From: JBDSYA01 sp039925865
GTDB taxonomy: Bacteria; Bacteroidota; Ignavibacteria; Tepidaquicellales; Tepidaquicellaceae
Length of the DNA stretch: 9,540 bases
Assembly (NCBI GenBank): GCA_039925865.1
Contig: JBDSYA010000019.1
Location: forward strand, 1 to 9,540
Direction: 5' to 3'
The notes beneath the pieces were generated by a model. The model saw only the letters and a program-made list of their open reading frames with translations, made no database searches and was not told the origin of the DNA. Shown piece after piece: positions 1-7,272 of this stretch (its first letter is position 1; every line of letters begins with the position of its first letter). A program made the translations under genes and the position numbers.

Positions 1-84
1 GGAAGATCTGAACTGCAGAATCAAAAGACACAATGCAGGGAAAGTAAAATCCACTAAGCACAGACGTCCATTGGAAATAATTTA
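1..84 (+). repeat. Direct repeat copy A (within intact GIY-YIG gene)
   Basis: Bases 1-60 match 363-422 at 54 of 60 positions without gaps, and similarity continues to about 84 with a net 5-nt difference in length. The repeat period is 362 bp. Copy A certainly extends left of the window. Confidence 0.85.
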
Positions 85-184
85 TAGTGAAGAGTTCGTA
101 ACGAAATCAGAAGCTATTAAGCGAGAGCTATTCTTTAAAAGTATTGCCGGTTATAATTGGTTAAAAGCAAATAAAATAATTTAA
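2..184 (+). CDS. GIY-YIG endonuclease, UPF0213-like, C-terminal part (5' end outside window)
   Basis: The open frame enters from the left edge and gives 60 residues before TAA at 182-184. They begin EDLNCRIKRHNAGKVKSTKH and continue through PLEIIYSEEF, SEAIKRELFFKS and GYNWLKANKII. This is the second half of the short single-domain GIY-YIG family (UPF0213/YhbQ-like, about 80-95 residues): the Arg-rich helix after the GIY and YIG strands, the GKVKSTK loop, and the catalytic Glu in AIKRE. The GIY and YIG strands lie outside the window, but the decayed copy at 304-432 shows what they look like. The family cuts or nicks DNA; the cellular role of these stand-alone short members is poorly defined. 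No start codon is visible. The frame is intact to its natural end, so this copy is probably functional, in contrast to its downstream duplicate. Confidence 0.85.
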   Translation, partial: EDLNCRIKRHNAGKVKSTKHRRPLEIIYSEEFVTKSEAIKRELFFKSIAGYNWLKANKII

Positions 185-186
185 GA

Positions 187-296
187 AGAAGGCTGCAGGT
201 CTCGCCACGTAGTGGTACCTTCGGGAAAAACCGTTATAGGGGCAACTCTATCAAGGGTTCTCCCATAGGGATTTATTCGAAGAAATCCCTCCTTCT
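187..296 (+). other. Structured segment between two endonuclease copies (possible structured RNA or DNA element)
   Basis: In 185-303, 59 of 119 bases are G or C, well above the AT-rich flanks. Several hairpins can form in nested order without clashing. An outer stem AGAAGG 187-192 pairs with CCTTCT 291-296. Inside it lie CCAC/GTGG (205-208 with 212-215), CGG/CCG (222-224 with 231-233, loop GAAAAA), ATAG/CTAT (236-239 with 248-251), GGG/CCC (255-257 with 262-264) and a strong 8-bp stem AGGGATTT/AAATCCCT (267-274 with 283-290). The short stems alone would mean little; the compatible layout closed by an outer stem is what stands out. The segment starts 3 nt after the stop of the intact endonuclease gene and ends 8 nt before the ATG of the broken copy. 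It could be a structured 5' leader or 3' tail, an element moved or cut by the endonuclease, or a terminator-rich spacer. I recognise no named RNA family. Confidence 0.45.
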
Positions 297-303
297 CCGC
301 AAA

Positions 304-436
304 ATGTTTTACGCATATATATTAAGAAGCCAATAAGATTCAAAGCATTATTACGGTAGTACGGAAGATCTGAACGGCAGGATTAAAAGGCATAATGCCG
401 GGAAAGTAAAATCCACTAAGCAATCAGGTTGAAATA
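304..436 (+). pseudogene. Broken second copy of the GIY-YIG endonuclease gene
   Basis: From ATG 304 the frame reads MFYAYILRSQ, a TAA stop (334-336, where the family usually has Lys), then DSKHYYGSTEDLNGRIKRHN, AGKVKSTKQSG and a second stop at 430-432. MFYAYIL is the GIY strand and HYYGST the YIG strand, so the N-terminal half of the nuclease is present. After STK the match to the intact upstream copy survives only in DNA: TTGGAAATAATTTA (copy A) against TTGAAATAATTTA here, with a net 5-nt deletion that shifts the frame. The segment coding the catalytic Glu (AIKRE) is not recognisable. The gene is therefore dead by two lesions unless the stop is a sequencing error. Any coding trace beyond 441 is too weak to claim. 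Confidence 0.8.
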
Positions 437-441
437 ATTTA
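363..441 (+). repeat. Direct repeat copy B (within broken GIY-YIG gene)
   Basis: Partner of the repeat at 1-84. In the 60 gap-free bases there are six substitutions. Five are synonymous third-position changes and one changes Cys to Gly. This pattern shows the copies diverged while both still coded for protein. Confidence 0.85.
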
Positions 442-637
442 ATATATAATTGATTACGGCAAATGATCAGATTCTGTAAGAACTTGACTTCTTAAGGACA
501 CAAGAAATAAATAAGTTTGATTTCAAAACATTTTCCTAAGATCATCTTTATGGATTTTATTGAGCCGCAATTTTGAAATTGATATTGCTGATAGGCAGGA
601 AATCCGCACAGACTGTGACTTCCAAACAAAATAAAAG
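442..637. other. AT-rich non-coding stretch, no gene seen
   Basis: I see no convincing reading frame, tRNA or repeat array here. The only structures noted are a 14-nt palindrome at 568-581 (CAATTT-TG-AAATTG) and a distant pair GGATTT 552-557 with AAATCC 600-605; neither is strong. The left part may be further decayed endonuclease sequence, but the resemblance is too weak to assign. Confidence 0.5.
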
Positions 638-668
638 TTGCTTTTTAATATAAGCTATGTTATTTTTG
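638..668 (+). promoter_or_regulatory. Bacteroidetes-type promoter of the HU gene
   Basis: TTG at 638-640, a 20-nt spacer, then TATTTTTG at 661-668, which fits the TAnnTTTG -7 consensus known for Bacteroidetes primary sigma factors. Transcription would start around 674-677, giving a leader of about 30 nt before ATG 705. Read as an E. coli-type promoter, the same site would be TTGCTT with a 17-nt spacer and TATTTT, a poorer match. Confidence 0.6.
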
Positions 669-704
669 TGTTAGTAATATTTTTATTAAACTAAATAAAC
701 ACAA

Positions 705-977
705 ATGACAAAAGAAGAACTCATTGACAAAATGGCAGGTGATGCCAAAACAACAAAAGTTCAGGCAAGAGCTGCACTTGAATCTTTAATGGATTCTATT
801 AAAAAAACTCTGAAAAAAGGCGGAAAACTTTCATTGGTAGGATTTGGAACTTTTTCTATTTCAAAAAGAAAAGCAAGAATTGGAAGAAATCCACAAACAG
901 GAAAAGAAATAAAAATTGCTGCAAAGAAAGTTGCAAAATTCAAAGCCGGAAAAGGATTAGCCGATCACGTAAAATAA
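705..977 (+). CDS. hup: HU-type histone-like DNA-binding protein
   Basis: This 90-residue protein has the normal HU length and layout. It starts with MTKEELIDKMA, has the dimer helices (residues 1-40), then the GFGTFSISKRKAR strand-turn, the DNA-binding beta arm RIGRNPQTGKEIKIAAKK (about 58-75, including the conserved RNP tip that intercalates in DNA) and the closing helix FKAGKGLADHVK. HU bends and compacts DNA as a homodimer or heterodimer and supports replication, recombination and repair. ATG 705 is the only sensible start; the A-rich stretch before it lacks a Shine-Dalgarno sequence, as is usual in Bacteroidetes. It is transcribed alone from the promoter at 638-668 and stopped by the hairpin at 1005-1040. 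HU and IHF subunits are close relatives; the arm and general sequence favour HU. The gene symbol is generic. Confidence 0.96.
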   Translation: MTKEELIDKMAGDAKTTKVQARAALESLMDSIKKTLKKGGKLSLVGFGTFSISKRKARIGRNPQTGKEIKIAAKKVAKFKAGKGLADHVK

Positions 978-1004
978 TATTTTATATTATATACATATGA
1001 ATCA

Positions 1005-1040
1005 AAAAGGCGGCTCTAATCCAGGCGCCTTTTCTTTTTT
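1005..1040. terminator. Bidirectional intrinsic terminator between hup and the S8 protease gene
   Basis: AAAAGGCG (1005-1012) pairs perfectly with CGCCTTTT (1026-1033) around a 13-nt loop. On the plus strand it is followed by C and six T. On the minus strand, reading out of the S8 gene that stops at 1048, the stem runs into a T-rich stretch (complement of 1004-1008). It sits 27 bp after the hup stop and so can serve both convergent genes. Confidence 0.85.
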
Positions 1041-1047
1041 CAAATAG

Positions 1048-4000
1048 CTATCTGACAATTGCAAACTTGCCCATTTTTTCTTCTACCTCAAGACCAGCCG
1101 AATTTTTACCTGTAGCTCTGAAAATATAAATTCCCGAAGTCATTATTTCCCCGCTGCTGTCTTTAAGGTCCCATTCAACGCCACCGTTACCATTTGTTTC
1201 CTTAATATTTATTATAAAGTTTCCGTTCAGATCATAAATATCAATTGATGCATCTCTTGTGGTATTCGCGAAGGTAATGTAGTTTTGATTTGAATTTACA
1301 CTGAAAGGATTTGGGTAAACATACATTTCGTCGAGATTTTCTTTGTTAAAGATCAAACCGAAACTGCTGCCCGCGCCTTCAACAATCTTTATTCCATCTT
1401 TCGAGAAAACATTGGAAACTCTCAACAGGTAATTTTTTCCGGTTGCACCAATCACTGATCTGTTTTCAAGTTCAAGATAAATAACTCTGCGGTCGTTATT
1501 ATCTATTTTTACCGAAAGAATTCGTATATCAAACGGCTCAAATTTATAATTACCCGGATCCTTTGCCGTTATGCTGTCAGCCTCAAGATTGAATTCAACT
1601 TTTAATTTCTGTTTGGCAACAAGTGTTATCTTACTTATATAAAATTCTGAAGTATCCGACTGATCAACAACGAAAGACACCGGATTTGAATCAACAGGTG
1701 AATTATAAATATCAACTAACCCAAGGCTTTTGACAGAGTAAGTTCCATTTTCCAAAGAATTATTAAATGTCAGAAAGTATTCGAAATTATTTTTTACCGC
1801 AACATTTTTGGGATTACCTATACCATTATCTATTATAAATGAACTCAGATTTGGAATCAACGAAGGTATTCGTTCAGTAAACCGTAATGTTAAAAATCCA
1901 TTATTTTCATAGACAGCACTTAACAGCCGGGACTTGTTATGAGAGTAGACTAATATCACATCGGTAAACTGGCTTTCACTAACCGGATTTTGATCGTCGA
2001 TTGCGGAAATCTTATAATAATAATTTTTACGGTTAACTATATTAAAATCATTATAAAAATTTGTAGTTGTGGAATCATATAACACAAAATTATCAGTTGT
2101 ATCACTGCGGTAGATCCTGTATCGTTCAGCTCCCGGGACTTCATCAAAAGTAATCCTTATTAGATTTGAATCAATGCTGTAACCTTTAAAATTTAATGGG
2201 GTTGCCGGTCCAGTAAAAGAAATATTTTTTTCATAAAAAAGCAGTGTGTCATTTACAGTATTAAGCCCTATCTCCTTGACCCCGTTTCCGTCAAAATCAA
2301 ATGCGATCTGATTAATGGTATTAATATCTTTCATGAAAAATTCAGGAACAAACCTTCCGAAAGCCTGATTAAATTTCAATATGTAAAAAAGTGTACCTGT
2401 ATTAACGAGCACTTCATCTTTGCCATCATTATCGACATCTGAAGATTTTGTTGAAGTTTCGGCATAACTTTTATAATTGTAGATATCCGTTATATCCAAA
2501 ATTGAATAAGAATTATTGCCGGTGGATGTGTACGCATACAAACTATAATACTGAACAAGATCTCCGTCTTTGCTCACTACTCCTAATGCAAAATCCTTTT
2601 TCCCATCTCCGTTAAAATCTCCTGCAATTAAATTATCACCGCGGATAAATCTGTCTATATTATCCGTAAACACTCTCACATAATTATTATCTGAAGTATT
2701 TTCATAAACAGAAAGGCCGGTCTTAGGAAGAGAAGCTCCGCTGTTCTCATAATAAAGATTTATGAAAACAATTTCTTTTTTTCCGTCTGCATCAAAATCT
2801 TCAACAAGAACATTTTGAGAATTTGCAACCGAGTCAATTCCAAAATATTCCAGATTGGATATTTGTACAAAGGAATTATCGGGACCTGATTCCAAAATTC
2901 TCAGACCTGATTTTCCAAATCCCAGAATTTCTTTTTTGTTATCATTATCAGTATCAGCAATTCTTGAAGACCAAAAATTTCCATTCAGTGAATCACCCCA
3001 GATAAGTTCAGTCGGAAGCTGATTTGCCTGTGGAGCCTCATAAACAAAACCATTTCTTTCTTTGGAAAATAATATATCGTATTTACCGTCATTATCTATA
3101 TCCTGAATATCCCTGGCGATCCTGAAATCCCCCCAGTTATCATTTGAGATTTTATTAAACCCGCCGTTATTAAATTCAAAAATATTCATCCTTAGATTTT
3201 TCCGGATATCATTTAACATAATATCATTTCTGCCGTCTCCGTTGATATCAATGATCGAATTACTGGACTGTGAATAATTTAATGAATAGTTTTTCTTGTT
3301 GTATCCGTAATTATTGATCTGTGAAAGTGTAAAGAAATAAAATGAAGTGTCGGTTACAGTAGTGGTTCGCCCGTTAAGTGAGATTGCTTCAATATAAAAT
3401 TCGTATTCACTGTTGGGTGTAAGATCATTACCATTCAAAAGACCAAAGTGTGCATCTGTAACAAATCCAATGTTTGGAGTGCCTACATCAGCCAGAATAA
3501 ACTGATATGGTTCATTAGAATTCTTCCTTCTGTAAAAGATCTTTCCTAAAGTTCTCGTGTTCGTTGCAAACAGGATCAGTTGCGAATAATTATTTTTATC
3601 AATAACAGGTCCGAATACAATATCAGTTATAACAGGAGGGTTTCTGTCTTTAAAAATGATCATCCTGTGTTCAATGGATCTTCCGGAATTACTATTGATC
3701 GCAAGGCGCAAGGTATATGATGTATCACGAAGCGTCGAAGTATTCCAATTTGTAACAGTGTCATTTAAAACCTGTGAAGTCTGATTTTCAAGAAGCGGTA
3801 TCCATGTTGAAGGTTTCTGTCCAACTCCGTAATAAAGTGAATATGAAAGAAACAGCGGAGATGCCGCTGAAATTGAAATAGGTATATTATCAACTGCAAA
3901 TGTGTAGTCCTGACCGGGATTATTAATTCTTGCAACAGATGGGTTATTAAAATTCTGAATTGCATCTAAAGCATTTATCCTGCCCGAGGAGTGTAGATGA

Positions 4001-5349
4001 TCCCAAGAAGACTGGTTGCTCATTAAAGTTGTTGTTGATACAAGGATACCCCTGAGCTCTTCATTTGTTAATTGCGGATTTCTTGACAGCAGTAATGCTG
4101 CAACACCCGCTACTATTGGTGCTGCAAACGATGTCCCGTTTAATTTATCATAATCACCATTGTACAATGAATTTCCTTTTCCGCTTCTGACAGTTGTAAG
4201 ATTTTGAAAGCCCGGAGCATATATATCAACCGTTTCACCAAAGGAAGAAAAACTTGCTTTAGAATCAAGATCGTCAGATGCTGCAACCGAAATAACTTCA
4301 TCATATGCGGATGGATAATGAAGCCTGTCGCTTCCGTCATTTCCGGCAGAACATACTATCAATGCATTTTTTGTATATGCAAATCTTATAACATCTCTCA
4401 GTAAATTACTAAAAACATAATCTCCAAAACTGAAATTAAAAATTCTCACACCGTTGGAAATACCATAAAGTATTGCATTAGCAACATCATCTTCCTCTCC
4501 GAAACCTTCCGCATCAAATGCCCTCATTACAAGTACTTTGCATTTAGGCGCTATCGATGATATACCGGTATTGTTATTGAAAGACGCATTGATAATTCCT
4601 GTTACAGCAGTGCCGTGCGACTGCTTGTTATCGTCAGTCGGATCATTATCAGGCGTGAGATAATCTCCTCTTCGGGGATCACCTGAAAACGGTTCATCTG
4701 TAAAATCCCATCCTCTCCAGTCATCAATAAATCCGTTCACATCATCGTCGATCCCGTTTGACTGCTTTCCATCACCAAATTCTCCTGTATTTATTTTAAA
4801 ACTATTTTGAAGATCGGGATGAAGGAAATCAATTCCCGTATCAATTACTCCAATGACTACATTAGAATCTCCCATTGTAATGTCCCAGACATTCTCCATT
4901 CCTATTTTAGACAGATAATACTGAGTGCTGTAGTATGGATCGTTTGGAATTACAACCATCTTGTTCAGATCTTCAACTTTGAATTGATTATTCGGCTGGA
5001 TATATTCGATGAATTCATTTTTGCTTCCAATATTTATCAGAGGAATCAGATTGCTTTCATCAATTTCGAATAGAAAGATTTTATCTAACCCGATCGATTT
5101 ATAATCCTGATTCTGGGAATATTTAGTATTTGATTTCCTGAAGATCTCTCTGGAATTTTTTATGTCAAGATCTTTGCTGAGTTTTGAAACGGATGTATTG
5201 CCTGACTTAGGTGAATTATTTTTGAAATTGTTTATTACTTCAGGCGGGGTGTTGTTTTTGAATTTAATTATAATATTCCTGGATTGTGAAAATGCATTTG
5301 CACTTATTAAAAATATTGCTGCAAGCAGGAATGACGTCATATTTTTCAT
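1048..5349 (-). CDS. Secreted subtilisin-family (S8) serine protease with beta-propeller and T9SS sorting domain
   Basis: This is a 1433-residue modular exoprotease. Residues 1-22 are a signal peptide (MKNMTSFLLAAIFLISANA). Residues 25-130 look like an I9-type propeptide. The S8 domain spans about 135-465, with Asp170 (VIGVIDTG), His245 (SHGTAVTG), oxyanion Asn337 (SAGNDGS) and Ser407 (NGTSFAAP), so the triad is complete. Beta-sandwich and FnIII-like domains follow to about 680, then seven calcium-binding propeller repeats (701-1026), an FnIII domain (about 1045-1133), two Ig-like domains (about 1139-1333) and a C-terminal type A sorting domain (YPNPF at 1345, then DIYDLNG and GIYIFRA). Such a domain directs export through the type IX system and surface attachment or release. 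ATG 5349 is preceded by AGGA with a 5-nt gap; ATG 5340 is an alternative. The gene lies 24 bp after the M1 peptidase gene and is probably cotranscribed. The substrate is unknown. Confidence 0.95.
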   Translation of the reverse strand: MKNMTSFLLAAIFLISANAFSQSRNIIIKFKNNTPPEVINNFKNNSPKSGNTSVSKLSKDLDIKNSREIFRKSNTKYSQNQDYKSIGLDKIFLFEIDESNLIPLINIGSKNEFIEYIQPNNQFKVEDLNKMVVIPNDPYYSTQYYLSKIGMENVWDITMGDSNVVIGVIDTGIDFLHPDLQNSFKINTGEFGDGKQSNGIDDDVNGFIDDWRGWDFTDEPFSGDPRRGDYLTPDNDPTDDNKQSHGTAVTGIINASFNNNTGISSIAPKCKVLVMRAFDAEGFGEEDDVANAILYGISNGVRIFNFSFGDYVFSNLLRDVIRFAYTKNALIVCSAGNDGSDRLHYPSAYDEVISVAASDDLDSKASFSSFGETVDIYAPGFQNLTTVRSGKGNSLYNGDYDKLNGTSFAAPIVAGVAALLLSRNPQLTNEELRGILVSTTTLMSNQSSWDHLHSSGRINALDAIQNFNNPSVARINNPGQDYTFAVDNIPISISAASPLFLSYSLYYGVGQKPSTWIPLLENQTSQVLNDTVTNWNTSTLRDTSYTLRLAINSNSGRSIEHRMIIFKDRNPPVITDIVFGPVIDKNNYSQLILFATNTRTLGKIFYRRKNSNEPYQFILADVGTPNIGFVTDAHFGLLNGNDLTPNSEYEFYIEAISLNGRTTTVTDTSFYFFTLSQINNYGYNKKNYSLNYSQSSNSIIDINGDGRNDIMLNDIRKNLRMNIFEFNNGGFNKISNDNWGDFRIARDIQDIDNDGKYDILFSKERNGFVYEAPQANQLPTELIWGDSLNGNFWSSRIADTDNDNKKEILGFGKSGLRILESGPDNSFVQISNLEYFGIDSVANSQNVLVEDFDADGKKEIVFINLYYENSGASLPKTGLSVYENTSDNNYVRVFTDNIDRFIRGDNLIAGDFNGDGKKDFALGVVSKDGDLVQYYSLYAYTSTGNNSYSILDITDIYNYKSYAETSTKSSDVDNDGKDEVLVNTGTLFYILKFNQAFGRFVPEFFMKDINTINQIAFDFDGNGVKEIGLNTVNDTLLFYEKNISFTGPATPLNFKGYSIDSNLIRITFDEVPGAERYRIYRSDTTDNFVLYDSTTTNFYNDFNIVNRKNYYYKISAIDDQNPVSESQFTDVILVYSHNKSRLLSAVYENNGFLTLRFTERIPSLIPNLSSFIIDNGIGNPKNVAVKNNFEYFLTFNNSLENGTYSVKSLGLVDIYNSPVDSNPVSFVVDQSDTSEFYISKITLVAKQKLKVEFNLEADSITAKDPGNYKFEPFDIRILSVKIDNNDRRVIYLELENRSVIGATGKNYLLRVSNVFSKDGIKIVEGAGSSFGLIFNKENLDEMYVYPNPFSVNSNQNYITFANTTRDASIDIYDLNGNFIINIKETNGNGGVEWDLKDSSGEIMTSGIYIFRATGKNSAGLEVEEKMGKFAIVR
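2272..3249 (-). repeat. Seven FG-GAP/VCBS-type calcium-binding repeats inside the S8 protease
   Basis: Seven DxDxDGxx(D/E)-type loops start at residues 701 (DINGDGRND), 750 (DIDNDGKYD), 799 (DTDNDNKKE), 851 (DFDADGKKE), 911 (DFNGDGKKD), 971 (DVDNDGKDE) and 1018 (DFDGNGVKE). Spacing is 47-60 residues. Seven such units match a complete seven-bladed integrin-alpha-like propeller, used by this family for calcium-stabilised folding and binding. The units are well diverged, so this is an old duplication. Confidence 0.85.
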
Positions 5350-5373
5350 TTATTTCCTGTTAACTGATAATGT

Positions 5374-7140
5374 TCAATTAGTAAAACTATCTTTATAATC
5401 CTCCTTTTCAATTTTTTTCATGATCCAGTTTCCATTATCAATTAATACCTCGATAGGTTTGCCGCTAACGGGATGTTCGAACTGCTGGGTTTTTTTATCA
5501 TTGAAAAAGCTTAATTCCTGTGTACCATTTTCCGTTTTAACCGTAACTCTCACAGGCATTTTATAAACTTCATAATCTTCCTGCGTCTGTCGGAGATTCA
5601 GTCTTAATGTATAAACTCCTGTACTTTGCTGATCCTGAAAATTTTCAGTCTTCCATGAATATTTATAAATCGGCCTTCCGGTGCCTGCAAATATCCACTG
5701 ATCGAAAAAGTATGTCAAGTCAGTTCCCGAAACTTCCTCACAGACCTTTTTAAATTCTTCGGTAGTTGCATTCTTATATTTAAATTTTTGAAAATAATTT
5801 TTGACAATTTTGAAAAATATTGAATCACCGGTAACCCCTCTCAGCATATGAAGACACCACGCTCCTTTATTATAAACCGTAGGTCCGAAAATAAATCCTT
5901 CGGGATCATAAACTGTTCCCTGAAAATATCCGTAATCCTCTTTTTTCATGAAATTAAAATAAGCTTCTTTCCCGTTTTTGTTTTCTTCCCATAAAGCTTC
6001 ACCATAAGATGCAAATCCTTCGTTAAGCCAGATGTCTTTCCAGCTTGCCGGTGAAACCGCATCTCCAAACCATTGATGAACAAGTTCATGCACAACTACA
6101 TTCTCATATTTTCCGGTTCCGGTCACAAGAGTGTAGCCCATACTGGAAATAGTCTGATGCTCCATTGCACCGCCCACCCATCCAAACATTGCCATTCCAT
6201 ATTTTTCATTGATGAATGGATATTCCCCGAAAGTTGCGGAAAAATATTCGATCATTTCTACAGTATTTTTCCAATCCTCTCTTGCCTTTTCTGTATAAGA
6301 AGGATATGTATAATAATCAACAGGCATTTCTTTAGAGCTGTCAATGGACCTGTAAGTATCGTTCCAATGATCATATTTTCCAATAGCGATCGAAACCAGA
6401 TAAGTAGTTATCGGATAAACGGATCTCCACAAAAATGTTTTGTCACCATTATTCTCATCTTTGACTTCCTTCAGCAGACCGTTTGAAACAACTGTAAGTT
6501 GTGACGGAACGGTTGCCGATAATTCAAATGCTGACTTGTCATCCGGAAGATCTTTACATGGCCACCAAGAAGGTGCATAATCCGGTTCGCTTAGTGTGTA
6601 TATAGCCGGTTCGTTATCAAAGTTTTTAAAGCTGAACGAATCAAACCCCATGTTCTTTGGAGAACCTTCGTAATTTATTTCAATTACAAAATCCTTTGAG
6701 CTTCTGAGATTACCTTTTGTATCAATTATTATGTAATCATTCTTATGCTCATAACTTATTTCTTTACCGCTAAGCCTCAACGAATTAATTTTCATATCCG
6801 ACACAAGATTGATATACACTAAACTTAAAGTATCAGAAAGTTTTACTGCCCTCATTTCCAGATTACCAAAGATTATTTTATTTGGAATATCGAATGAAAG
6901 TTTTAAATTATAATTCTGAACATCATAAAGATTCTGTTGAGCTACTATTATAGAATCATCTTTCCTTTGTATATTCGGATATTTAACATTTTCATATTTA
7001 TTTGAAAAATAACTCATGTATTTTCTGAACACATCCCCATCCCAGACCTTTGAAATGAATTTAATACCGACAAATCCCCAAAAGGAAATGGACATTAAAA
7101 TCATAATCGCAGTAAATAAAATTATATTTGACTTTCTCAT
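5374..7140 (-). CDS. M1-family zinc metalloaminopeptidase, membrane-anchored or exported
   Basis: This 588-residue M1 (gluzincin) peptidase removes N-terminal residues from peptides. Zinc ligands are His351 and His355 (HELVHQWFG) and Glu374 (NEGFA), with the standard 18-residue gap; Glu352 is the catalytic base and Tyr423 (TVYNKG) the likely transition-state Tyr. The substrate-anchoring motif is GGAMEH (323-328) rather than the classic GAMEN. The N-terminal saddle domain contains WWPCKDLPDDKSAFELS (192-208). A hydrophobic stretch at residues 5-28 has no AxA site or lipobox Cys, so a membrane anchor is more likely than a cleaved signal. At 588 residues it lacks the long C-terminal domain of aminopeptidase N and ends in a beta domain. 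No T9SS signal is present. It is the first gene of a unit with the S8 protease, likely trimming peptides that enzyme releases (inference). ATG 7140 lacks a Shine-Dalgarno sequence. Confidence 0.93.
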   Translation of the reverse strand: MRKSNIILFTAIMILMSISFWGFVGIKFISKVWDGDVFRKYMSYFSNKYENVKYPNIQRKDDSIIVAQQNLYDVQNYNLKLSFDIPNKIIFGNLEMRAVKLSDTLSLVYINLVSDMKINSLRLSGKEISYEHKNDYIIIDTKGNLRSSKDFVIEINYEGSPKNMGFDSFSFKNFDNEPAIYTLSEPDYAPSWWPCKDLPDDKSAFELSATVPSQLTVVSNGLLKEVKDENNGDKTFLWRSVYPITTYLVSIAIGKYDHWNDTYRSIDSSKEMPVDYYTYPSYTEKAREDWKNTVEMIEYFSATFGEYPFINEKYGMAMFGWVGGAMEHQTISSMGYTLVTGTGKYENVVVHELVHQWFGDAVSPASWKDIWLNEGFASYGEALWEENKNGKEAYFNFMKKEDYGYFQGTVYDPEGFIFGPTVYNKGAWCLHMLRGVTGDSIFFKIVKNYFQKFKYKNATTEEFKKVCEEVSGTDLTYFFDQWIFAGTGRPIYKYSWKTENFQDQQSTGVYTLRLNLRQTQEDYEVYKMPVRVTVKTENGTQELSFFNDKKTQQFEHPVSGKPIEVLIDNGNWIMKKIEKEDYKDSFTN

Positions 7141-7272
7141 TGAAAATTTCAGGTAAGATTTTGTTCAATAGAACAAACTTGCAACATTAAAGTTTAAACT
7201 GTAATTAATTATACACCTCAATATTTAAATAAATTTTATAAATTGAAACACATTATTAATTTAATTCACATT
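7141..7272. promoter_or_regulatory. Divergent control region of the peptidase unit and the lipoprotein gene
   Basis: Both genes are transcribed outward from this AT-rich 132-bp gap, so it must hold two promoters unless transcripts arise elsewhere. No promoter is clear. On the minus strand, TATAAT (7213-7208) is a possible -10 box about 68 nt before the M1 start, without a good -35. A perfect inverted repeat, TTTGTTC-AATA-GAACAAA, lies at 7160-7177, some 20 bp before the M1 start codon. It could be an operator or a leader hairpin. Confidence 0.45.

Noticed and set aside
185..265. Read-through peptide after the intact nuclease stop (27 open codons)
   Set aside because: It has no start codon and ends at TAG 266-268 inside the structured segment; the openness is short enough to be chance.
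185..303. tRNA, CRISPR array or known riboswitch in the structured segment
   Set aside because: There is no cloverleaf with anticodon and T-arm sequence, no regular repeats with spacers, and no riboswitch core that I recognise.
442..530. Possible further decayed nuclease sequence beyond the broken copy
   Set aside because: Some words resemble the intact copy (for example ATCAGA and TTCTT), but the alignment needs many gaps and is not convincing.
568..581. CAATTT-TG-AAATTG palindrome as an operator
   Set aside because: Six-base arms of mostly A and T in an AT-rich spacer, more than 50 bp upstream of the hup promoter, are easily due to chance.
6073..6486. 137-codon open frame on the plus strand opposite the M1 gene
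   Set aside because: It is antisense to the conserved HEXXH region and its translation is rich in Cys, His, Phe and Ile with no recognisable domain; it is a shadow frame.
7243..7272. TTG at 7243 as the lipoprotein start
   Set aside because: It would place ten extra residues (MKHIINLIHI) ahead of a normal lipoprotein signal; ATG 7273 or 7279 gives a standard signal length.
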